The notes below the pieces were generated by a model. That model had not been told where the DNA came from and did not search any database. It worked only from the letters and a program-made list of their open reading frames with translations. Of a stretch of 8,248 bases of DNA, positions 1 to 5,282 are shown piece by piece (position 1 is the first letter of the stretch; each line of letters opens with the position of its first letter). This DNA is from a bacterium (GTDB lineage: Bacteria > Electryoneota > RPQS01): positions 1 through 8,248 of the forward strand of contig JAHIZR010000035.1 of NCBI GenBank assembly GCA_018814465.1, read 5' to 3'. The position numbers and the translations under genes were made by a program.

Positions 1-1578
1 CACAACAAGCAGCAAGTAGCGAGGCTCCTCGGCAGGGAAGAAGCCGACAAAAGAGGAGACGAATCGTTTTTGGAAGTAAGTATGATTTTCCTGATCGACT
101 TTTTGAGCGGTGCCGGTCTTGCCCGCGATCGACAGTCCTTCGACAGCGGCGAATTTTCCTGTGCCATATTTGACAACGTTGACAAGCATCTCTTGGATAT
201 TCGCGGCGGTTTCAGATGTCATAACGGTGCGAATGATTTCGGGCACGCGTTTTTCGGTTGAACCGTCGGGATAGTGAGTAGACAGGACGAGATTGGGTTT
301 CATTAACGATCCGCCGTTGGCAATAGCGGCATAGGCCATCGCGAGCTGCAGGGCGGTGCATGAGACTCCCTGTCCCATAGCGAGATTGGCGCAGGTTGGG
401 CCGGTCCAGTGGGGAGGTTTGGGAACCACTCCGGATTGTTCTCCGGCGATTTCGATTCCGGTAGAGTTTCCGAAGCCGAAGGCTCGGATGCGATCATAGA
501 AATCAGCCGGTTTGATCTTCAGAGCGATTTTTGCGGCTCCGATATTGGATGAGTAGGCCAGGACGCTGTCGACGGTCAGATCGCCGTACGGGTGTGAGTC
601 ATGGATCGTTGCGCCGGGGACGCGATAGGCCCCGTTTTCGCAGTAAATTATCGAAGAACGGCGAACGAGTTGTGCTTCCAACGCATGGATAACCGGGATA
701 ACTTTAAAGGTTGAGCCGGGTTCATAGACATCGGTAATCGGCCAGCATTTGCGGTTTTCGGCTCGTGACTCACCGGGACGATTGGGATCATAAGTCGGCA
801 GCGTTGCCAGAGCAAGGATATCGCCTGTCCAGGGGTCGACCAGGATAGCGCAGCTTCTCTCGTAGTCGAGCGTTTCCAGTCCTTTGGCAAGTGCGTTTTC
901 GACGACGTTCTGAAGCTGCAGGTCGATGGTGAGAGTAACATCCGCGCCGCGAAGATGCTGGATATCATCGTTACGAAGCACAGCCGCAGTCGTGCGCTTG
1001 GCGTCGTTCCAACGCACTTCACTATATTCCGCTCCAGCCAAATCCTTATCAAGCGCACGCTCAATGCCTTCCTGGCCGATGCCATCGACATTGGTAAAAC
1101 CGATAACTGTCGCAAGGGAGGTGGATACCGGATAAGAGCGCCGAGCTTCCTGATCGAACTGAAGACAGGCCATTTTAGTCGATTCGAGATGCTGTTTCAG
1201 TTTCCAGTCAATGCGGCGCGCAAGATAGATAAACGAAGACGCATCGAGCTTGCGTCTGACGGTTTCGCGGGACAGCGGAAGAATCGCGGAAACTTTATTG
1301 GCTACATTATCAAGATCAAGGCCGGAAGCGGGGCGAAATCCTACCGCATAAGAAAGCGGGAGAGTAACCGCCAGCGGCAATCCGTTGCGGTCGCGGATTT
1401 CACCGCGAGGCGGTTTCATTTGACACAGGTTAAGAGTCTGACGTTCGGAAATGCCGCACCATTGGGGATGCTGGATAATCTGAATTTGCGTCAGGCGAGC
1501 AGTGAACCCTGCGACAATTAAAAGAAATAAGACGGCAAGAAGGCGTTCCCGTCCGTGAAAGCGACCGCTACTGCTCAT
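1..1578 (-). CDS. ftsI: Septal peptidoglycan transpeptidase FtsI (PBP3 / class B PBP), C-terminus cut by window edge
   Basis: Class B penicillin-binding protein that cross-links septal peptidoglycan in the periplasm with FtsW. I translated 526 codons with no stop, running off the window at base 1. Visible in order: a short cytoplasmic N-terminus, one membrane segment at about residues 12-28, the pedestal-domain motif RGEIRDRNG at 58-66, and the transpeptidase domain with all three active-site motifs: STFK at 289-292 (nucleophile S289), SSN at 343-345 and KTG at 487-489 (in AGKTGTAQK). MGQG at 401-404 is also typical. The reading stops soon after the KTG motif, so only the end of the transpeptidase domain and any C-terminal extension (such as PASTA) are missing. 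The ATG at 1578 lies within the last codons of ftsL (11-nt overlap) and follows GGAGAG, indicating translational coupling. Family is very sure; FtsI rather than a sporulation-type paralogue follows from the dcw context. Confidence 0.96.
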   Translation of the reverse strand, partial: MSSSGRFHGRERLLAVLFLLIVAGFTARLTQIQIIQHPQWCGISERQTLNLCQMKPPRGEIRDRNGLPLAVTLPLSYAVGFRPASGLDLDNVANKVSAILPLSRETVRRKLDASSFIYLARRIDWKLKQHLESTKMACLQFDQEARRSYPVSTSLATVIGFTNVDGIGQEGIERALDKDLAGAEYSEVRWNDAKRTTAAVLRNDDIQHLRGADVTLTIDLQLQNVVENALAKGLETLDYERSCAILVDPWTGDILALATLPTYDPNRPGESRAENRKCWPITDVYEPGSTFKVIPVIHALEAQLVRRSSIIYCENGAYRVPGATIHDSHPYGDLTVDSVLAYSSNIGAAKIALKIKPADFYDRIRAFGFGNSTGIEIAGEQSGVVPKPPHWTGPTCANLAMGQGVSCTALQLAMAYAAIANGGSLMKPNLVLSTHYPDGSTEKRVPEIIRTVMTSETAANIQEMLVNVVKYGTGKFAAVEGLSIAGKTGTAQKVDQENHTYFQKRFVSSFVGFFPAEEPRYLLLVV

Positions 1579-1969
1579 TTAACTCTCCGGCAATTTGCGC
1601 TTCGGTCATTGCGCGTTCTGAAAGAAGGGATTGGGGGATATTAATTTCATGGACTCTGCCCTTAATCGGTTTCCAGTGGTAGCGTTTTTCGGCCCAGGCG
1701 GAGATTCTCGGATAGGCGGCGGCGGATTCCAACGTCCCTTCCAGTTGAGCGATCTCTTGATTCAGCAGAGTGATTGCGGAACGCTGCCGGGCGATGTCAA
1801 GCGCCAGCCGTTCATGCAGGATGTTTTTCCAAGCGACAGCAAATCCCGCCAGTCCGATCAGAAGTACGACTCCTGTCAGGCGAATAACAGTTGTCTGTCG
1901 TCGAATTACACGCGGGAGTTTTTTGGGCCGGTAGAGCGACCCCGGCATAGTAAGGGAGGAGTGAGCCAT
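1568..1969 (-). CDS. ftsL: Cell division protein FtsL-like
   Basis: Small bitopic protein of 133 residues at the ftsL position, between rsmH and ftsI. Architecture fits FtsL: a basic cytoplasmic N-terminus with several Arg/Lys (residues 14-24), one membrane segment at about 28-47, then a periplasmic region whose first part (about 52-83) has heptad-like spacing expected of a coiled coil. FtsL works with FtsB and FtsQ to activate FtsWI at the septum. FtsL is poorly conserved in sequence, so the assignment rests on size, topology and position. The start lies 14 nt after the rsmH stop with only a weak Shine-Dalgarno (CGGAT), and the stop overlaps ftsI by 11 nt. The C-terminal tail of about 45 residues beyond the coiled coil is of unknown role; it includes an aromatic/basic stretch (WAEKRYHWKPIKGR, 92-105). 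Confidence 0.82.
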   Translation of the reverse strand: MAHSSLTMPGSLYRPKKLPRVIRRQTTVIRLTGVVLLIGLAGFAVAWKNILHERLALDIARQRSAITLLNQEIAQLEGTLESAAAYPRISAWAEKRYHWKPIKGRVHEINIPQSLLSERAMTEAQIAGELNEQ

Positions 1970-1983
1970 GAAAATCCGAGCGG

Positions 1984-2898
1984 TTAGAGTTTTTCAATGA
2001 CTCGCAGCTTTGCGCTGCGGGATCGAGGATTCAGTTTCAGTTCCCGGTCCGAGGGTGTGATCGGTTTCCGGGTGATTCGCTTGCCGGTTGGCTTAAGTGG
2101 TATGAGCGCCGCCGGACCGATGGCAGAGTCAGTGGGCGAGGTTTTCGAGCTAAAAAACAGTTTAACCCGGCGGTCTTCGAGTGAATGATAACTAATCACC
2201 ACCAGTCGACCGCCGGGCTTTAAAACACTCCATGCACCGATCAATCCCGCTTCTAACTCAGCCATTTCGGCATTGACAGCGATGCGCAGCGCCTGAAAGA
2301 CGCGAGGAATACTTTTATGCTGAGTCGCCGGCACGCTTCTGCGGATAATATCCGCCAAATGAGTCGTTGTGGTAATCGGGCGACTGTTTTGTTCAGCGTG
2401 AATTGCTTTGGCGATTCTGCGGGCTTGCGAGTCTTCGCCATAGGTGCGGATCAGATCAGTCAGTTCTTCAAGACTTAGTCTTTTCAGCAGATCAGCCGCA
2501 GTCGTTCCTTTCGATGCATCCATACGCAGATCGAGCGGGCTGTCGAAGCGGTAGCTGAATCCCCGGTGTTCAGCATCCAATTGATGCGATGAAACTCCGA
2601 GATCCATCAGAATCCCATCAGCCGGATCGGAACTGAAGTCGTTTATCGCTGCAGCGATATTCGAAAAAGCCGAGTGAAGCAGTTGTGCACGGTTATCCAA
2701 TACATTGCGAGCTTCAGTTAAAGCTTCTTCATCGCGGTCAATGCCGATCAGTCTGCCGTTTTGCGAGAGCTTCTCAAGGATGAACCGGCTGTGTCCGCCG
2801 CCCCCGACCGTACAGTCTATATAGATCCCGTCAGGATTTGTGACGAGGAGTTCTACGGTTTCAGTTGCCAATACCGGATCGTGGAACTTTGAGGTCAT
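1984..2898 (-). CDS. rsmH: 16S rRNA (cytosine-1402-N4)-methyltransferase RsmH (MraW)
   Basis: SAM-dependent enzyme that methylates N4 of C1402 in the 16S rRNA decoding centre; cytoplasmic. The 304 residues match the usual family length of about 300-315 and carry the family motifs throughout: N-terminal HDPVL (6-10), SAM-binding DCTVGGGGHS (28-37), GIDRD (52-56), DLGVSSHQLD (99-108), a stretch of family type ending LDLRMD (122-127), YGED (153-156), RVFQALRIAVNAEM (199-212), ISYHSLEDRRVK (235-246) and the C-terminal NPRSRSAKLR (290-299). The ATG at 2898 places HDPVL at the expected distance from the N-terminus. No good Shine-Dalgarno precedes it, and no in-frame ATG lies just upstream. It is separated from the previous gene by an unusual 173-bp structured gap but only 14 nt from ftsL. 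Confidence 0.98.
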   Translation of the reverse strand: MTSKFHDPVLATETVELLVTNPDGIYIDCTVGGGGHSRFILEKLSQNGRLIGIDRDEEALTEARNVLDNRAQLLHSAFSNIAAAINDFSSDPADGILMDLGVSSHQLDAEHRGFSYRFDSPLDLRMDASKGTTAADLLKRLSLEELTDLIRTYGEDSQARRIAKAIHAEQNSRPITTTTHLADIIRRSVPATQHKSIPRVFQALRIAVNAEMAELEAGLIGAWSVLKPGGRLVVISYHSLEDRRVKLFFSSKTSPTDSAIGPAALIPLKPTGKRITRKPITPSDRELKLNPRSRSAKLRVIEKL

Positions 2899-2957
2899 GA
2901 GCGAATCCGGATTTGAAGTTTCGCGCGGGATGCAAAAGCGAGCGATTAATTGGCAAT

Positions 2958-2988
2958 CCCCACAGCCCGCTGCGGACGGGCTGGGGGG
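2958..2988. repeat. Strong GC-rich hairpin in the gap upstream of rsmH
   Basis: Inverted repeat CAGCCCG (2963-2969) / CGGGCTG (2977-2983) with a 7-nt loop. It is extended after one A/G mismatch by CCCC (2958-2961) pairing with GGGG (2985-2988), so 11 of 12 positions pair. Neither strand has a T-tract directly after the stem, so it is not a canonical intrinsic terminator. It could be an RNA-processing or stability element, or a REP/MITE-like dispersed palindrome. The structure is directly visible; its role is unknown. Confidence 0.8.
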
Positions 2989-2993
2989 AAGAA

Positions 2994-3010
2994 CCGCCTG
3001 TTATAGGCGG
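2994..3010 (-). other. Second hairpin, terminator/attenuator-like on the minus strand
   Basis: Perfect 6-bp inverted repeat CCGCCT (2994-2999) / AGGCGG (3005-3010) with a 5-nt loop. Read in the direction of the dcw operon (minus strand) the stem is followed by TTCTT and then a run of C. This resembles a weak, incomplete intrinsic terminator and could act as an attenuator between the STAS-like gene and rsmH. It lies only 5 bp from the larger hairpin at 2958-2988. Structure is certain, function is not. Confidence 0.55.
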
Positions 3011-3024
3011 ATGGCGCCAAAAGT

Positions 3025-3030
3025 ATTATA
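3025..3030 (-). promoter_or_regulatory. Possible internal promoter (-10 element) for rsmH-ftsL-ftsI
   Basis: The minus strand reads TATAAT, a perfect -10 hexamer, in the non-coding gap. No recognisable -35 lies 15-19 nt upstream (best is around TTCGAC) and there is no extended -10 TG, so the support is limited to one hexamer. If used, transcription would start near 3018 and give a leader of about 120 nt containing both hairpins. Confidence 0.3.
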
Positions 3031-3071
3031 GAGAAGAATCGGAGCGTCGAACCGCCCGATATCGGTTAGTG

Positions 3072-3317
3072 CTAATCGCAGGCTGGAAAAGAACCGCAAG
3101 CGGGACGATCCAGGATGAAGGACAAATGGGGAGTGGTCTCGATTGCGGTCCCGGTAATATTGGTGTTACTAAGATCGAACCGGATAGTGTTGCAGCCCTG
3201 ATCTTGGAAATGGCGAATAATCGCCTCGATCTGAGCGATTTCAGTTTTTTTGATCGATCCTTGTATAGAGATATTGACTTCGTTGCCGAAATGGTTTATT
3301 TGTGCATGTAGTCCCAT
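3072..3317 (-). CDS. Small STAS-like domain protein between mraZ and rsmH
   Basis: 81-residue soluble protein with no signal or membrane segment. Its pattern resembles the first half of a STAS domain (SpoIIAA/anti-anti-sigma family): a strand at about 12-19 (EVNISIQG), a helix at about 24-40, then a buried strand ending in DLSNTN (48-53), where STAS proteins usually have DLS or DFS. A full STAS domain is about 100 residues, and the second half seems absent or replaced by a tail with PAC repeated (residues 72-74 and 78-80). That tail is encoded where the repeat-rich gap begins, so the gene may be truncated or a degenerate copy. Translation is well supported: the ATG is 2 nt after the mraZ stop, and AAGAAGAG in the last mraZ codons serves as ribosome binding site. 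STAS proteins act by binding partners, often under serine/threonine phosphorylation. The STAS call is inference from pattern only. Confidence 0.6.
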   Translation of the reverse strand: MGLHAQINHFGNEVNISIQGSIKKTEIAQIEAIIRHFQDQGCNTIRFDLSNTNITGTAIETTPHLSFILDRPACGSFPACD

Positions 3318-3319
3318 AC

Positions 3320-3799
3320 TTAGCTCTTCTTTCCTTTGCTATCGATCAGTCGTTGCCAAGCATCTCCAGCCGTGATCTGGAGTTGGCGGCGATGTTCCGC
3401 AAAGGCCTCGGCATCCCAGATCGTGAAATGAGTGCGGCGGCCCATAAAGATCACTTCTCTTTTCATATTAACTTGCTTAATGAGGTTTTGGGGAAGAGTA
3501 ATGCGACCTTGACCATCAATAGTTCGTACGACGGATTCGCCGAGGAGCAGAGTGTCGCGTTCGAGGCTACTCATACTGGCGAACTCAGTATTGTCGGATT
3601 CCCCGGATTCCCAGATCGCATTGAAGAAGTCAAGCGGGAAGGCATTAATAAAGTTGGAATTACCGAAACTTAGAACGATATGACGCTCACTTTCAGGAGA
3701 GAGAGCATTCCTGTAATCGGCGGGGATGGAAAGTCTGCCTTTGTCATCAACCGATCCTGAATAGGTACTTAAGAATGGAAGTCTGATTTTTGTGGGCAT
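3320..3799 (-). CDS. mraZ: Transcriptional regulator MraZ
   Basis: First gene of the dcw cluster; a ring-forming DNA-binding protein of the SpoVT/AbrB superfamily that in studied bacteria binds repeats upstream of its own gene and represses or modulates the division cluster. The 159 residues (family usually about 140-160) contain the two tandem AbrB-like half-domains: DDKGRLSIP at 18-26 and DGQGRITLP at 95-103, each with the conserved D-x-x-GR core. The ATG at 3799 puts the first motif at the usual distance from the N-terminus. The Shine-Dalgarno is weak, and the third MraZ box overlaps the expected ribosome-binding region. The next gene starts 2 nt after the stop. Autoregulation is strongly suggested by the promoter and boxes immediately upstream. 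Confidence 0.97.
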   Translation of the reverse strand: MPTKIRLPFLSTYSGSVDDKGRLSIPADYRNALSPESERHIVLSFGNSNFINAFPLDFFNAIWESGESDNTEFASMSSLERDTLLLGESVVRTIDGQGRITLPQNLIKQVNMKREVIFMGRRTHFTIWDAEAFAEHRRQLQITAGDAWQRLIDSKGKKS

Positions 3800-3803
3800 T
3801 TAT

Positions 3804-3828
3804 GCCAATCCGTACCAATTCATCCCAA
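3804..3828 (-). promoter_or_regulatory. MraZ-box array (operator)
   Basis: On the minus strand, TTGGG, TTGGT and TTGGC occur at 3828-3824, 3818-3814 and 3808-3804, each separated by exactly 5 nt (10-bp period, one helical turn). A weaker fourth box, TAGGA, lies in phase at 3838-3834. MraZ of Escherichia coli is known to bind TGGGN direct repeats with 5-nt spacers, so position, spacing and sequence all fit. The array lies at about +3 to +27 relative to the predicted start site. Confidence 0.85.
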
Positions 3829-3837
3829 CTTGTTCCT

Positions 3838-3866
3838 AAGATAGGGTCTCTCATGCCGATTGTCAA
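3838..3866 (-). promoter_or_regulatory. Promoter of the dcw operon (sigma70-type)
   Basis: Minus strand: -35 TTGACA (3866-3861, perfect), 17-nt spacer, -10 TATCTT (3843-3838, 4 of 6 matches including the key first two and last bases). The predicted start is near 3831, giving a leader of about 31 nt before mraZ, nearly all occupied by the MraZ boxes. Confidence 0.82.
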
Positions 3867-3893
3867 GAGGTATATGCAGGATAGAGAAGTCCG

Positions 3894-3922
3894 TTGACAG
3901 TTCATAAACAAATGATATTTAT
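3894..3922 (+). promoter_or_regulatory. Possible divergent promoter of the export operon
   Basis: A perfect -35 TTGACA (3894-3899) faces away from the dcw promoter, followed by a very AT-rich stretch. At the ideal 17-nt spacing the -10 is only ATTTAT (3 of 6); with 16 or 18 nt it is TATTTA or TTTATA. The two -35 boxes are back to back, 27 bp apart. Uncertain because no -10 is good. Confidence 0.4.
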
Positions 3923-4164
3923 ATATGTAAACTGAGGATAACTGAGCAAGGCTAAAGAAAGAATGCGAGAGGAGGCAAGTACGCCTCTATGGCATGCTAT
4001 ATGACTTATTCTTAACTTGTCCAATGCGGAGATAAAGTAGAACCGGATTGTCTGAATTTCCGCGTTTTACGAAACCTCACGCGGCCTGTTCCGTCCAAAC
4101 TGATAGGCTATTCAGGTCGACAGAACTTTCAGCAGTTTATCCCAATCAACGTATCTTCAATTAC
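3923..4164 (+). other. Long leader / intergenic region before the export operon
   Basis: About 240 bp with no supported gene. It contains a small hairpin GAGGC / GCCTC (3972-3976 and 3983-3987, 6-nt loop) and an imperfect palindrome around GCATGC (3992-3997). GGAGG at 3971-3975 is followed 13 nt later by an ATG at 3989 that opens an 8-codon frame (MACYMTYS), too short to support as a gene. The reading frame of the downstream adaptor stays open back to a TTG at 4048, but that extension would bury the signal peptide. Confidence 0.5.
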
Positions 4165-5280
4165 ATGAAAACTTTCTTCTTAATGCTCACGGCAGGGCTG
4201 TTTACGATCATACAATCCGGCTGCAAATCAGAGGCTGAGAACCTTTCGCCGGTGAGAACATCGGTCGCGGAAATAGGCGACATGACGCAGACAGTGGTTG
4301 CGACGGGACGAATTCGCCCGCTGCATCAGATCGAGATTCGTTCAAAGTCCGGGGGAACCGTACGGCGGTTTTATATTGAGGAGGGTGATCGGGTAAAGAA
4401 AGGCGAGAAGTTGTTTGAAATAACGCCGGACGCCTCGCCCTCCGAGCAGGTTCGTGCCAGAGAGGCGCTCAGGAAGGCGAATCTTGAAGTCAAGCAGGCC
4501 GAGGACGATTTGCGGATTGCGGAGGAATTGTGGGAAAAGCATTTAGGTCCGGAACAGGTTGTACGGGATGCAAGAAGAACGCTGGATCGGGCTCAGGCAG
4601 GTCTGGCCGCCGCCGAAGCGGAATGGGGACTCATTCAGCGGGAAAAAGTTGGATTTGATGAGAGCAACAGCAGCACAATGGACATCGTGCAGAGCTCGAC
4701 AACAATCGTCGCACCGATCGATGGTTTGATTTTTACACGAGAAGTAGACGAAGGCGCGACGGTTACTCCGACGACATCAGCTTCGGGCGGTACGGTGGTA
4801 GTGACGATGGGGGATGACAGCGAGCTGGAGTTCAGAGGCGATGTTGATGAAGCGGATATCGGAAAGCTGAAGATCGGGTTGCCGATTAATCTTACTGTTC
4901 AGGCATACCCGCAGAAGCAATTCACGGGAGAGATAACACATATCTCGCCGGTTGGCCGGATCGATCAGCAGGAACAGCAGACGGTGTTCGGTGTGCGCGC
5001 GTTGTTGGAGAACGAGGAGAACCTGCTGCGGGTGGGGCTAAGCGCGACAACGAGAATCGTCGTGGATGAGCGCAAGCAGGTGGTTATCGTCGATGAGATG
5101 GGTCTGAATTTCAAGGGGGATTCGGTTTATGTCAAAGTTATCGTGGATTCGACGACTCAGAAAACGGAAGACAGAGTCGTGAAGTTAGGAATCTCAGACG
5201 GGATTCGGACTGAAGTCACCAGCGGTCTTGAAGGCGGAGAAGTCGTCAGCCTGGGCAGTGTAGTCGATCAGGAGAACTGA
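4165..5280 (+). CDS. Periplasmic adaptor / membrane-fusion protein (HlyD/MacA-like), lipoprotein-like
   Basis: Adaptor subunit of an ABC-type exporter or envelope system, expected in the periplasm anchored to the inner membrane. Using the ATG at 4165 gives 371 residues starting with a signal sequence (lysine, hydrophobic 4-16, then SGC with C20 as likely lipidation site); the lipobox is non-canonical, with Q at -3. Domains in order: beta-barrel strand and first lipoyl half (about 30-90, including GGTVRRFYIEEGDRVKKGEKL), a charged helical hairpin (about 93-160), second lipoyl half (IVAPIDGLI, 181-189), beta-barrel (about 215-300) and a membrane-proximal domain (about 300-371). This is the RND/MacA-type order. 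No clear Shine-Dalgarno precedes 4165; a TTG start at 4048 is possible but would add 39 residues before the signal. The permease starts 2 nt downstream. Substrate unknown. Confidence 0.92.
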   Translation: MKTFFLMLTAGLFTIIQSGCKSEAENLSPVRTSVAEIGDMTQTVVATGRIRPLHQIEIRSKSGGTVRRFYIEEGDRVKKGEKLFEITPDASPSEQVRAREALRKANLEVKQAEDDLRIAEELWEKHLGPEQVVRDARRTLDRAQAGLAAAEAEWGLIQREKVGFDESNSSTMDIVQSSTTIVAPIDGLIFTREVDEGATVTPTTSASGGTVVVTMGDDSELEFRGDVDEADIGKLKIGLPINLTVQAYPQKQFTGEITHISPVGRIDQQEQQTVFGVRALLENEENLLRVGLSATTRIVVDERKQVVIVDEMGLNFKGDSVYVKVIVDSTTQKTEDRVVKLGISDGIRTEVTSGLEGGEVVSLGSVVDQEN

Positions 5281-5282
5281 GG

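Larger units (their letters stand above)
2991..3097. repeat. Three copies of GAACCGC (GCGGTTC on the minus strand)
   Basis: The heptamer occurs at 2991-2997, 3049-3055 and 3091-3097. On the minus strand, two copies continue as TTCTT (one followed by TTCC then AGCC, the other by C-rich sequence then AGCCC), suggesting a degenerate direct repeat of about 20 bp that spans the 3' end of the STAS-like gene and the gap. Copies are short, so chance cannot be excluded. Confidence 0.4.

Noticed and set aside
648..1115. 155-codon minus-strand open frame in the ftsI region
   Set aside because: It is a different frame on the same strand as ftsI. The FtsI frame covers this stretch with the STFK motif, so this is a shadow.
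955..1521. 188-codon plus-strand open frame
   Set aside because: It is antisense to ftsI, whose minus-strand frame is uninterrupted with all transpeptidase motifs. The antisense translation has no recognisable domain.
2958..2988. Large hairpin as an intrinsic terminator
   Set aside because: No T-run follows the stem on either strand, so it is listed only as a structured element.
3302..3673. 123-codon plus-strand open frame
   Set aside because: Antisense to mraZ, which has both AbrB-type motifs, a promoter and an operator.
3989..4015. Eight-codon leader peptide after GGAGG
   Set aside because: The spacing of 13 nt is long and the composition shows no attenuation-type codon run; nothing beyond coincidence supports it.
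4048..4164. TTG-initiated N-terminal extension of the adaptor
   Set aside because: It would place 39 polar residues before a clear signal sequence; GGAG is 16 nt away, too far for a normal ribosome binding site.
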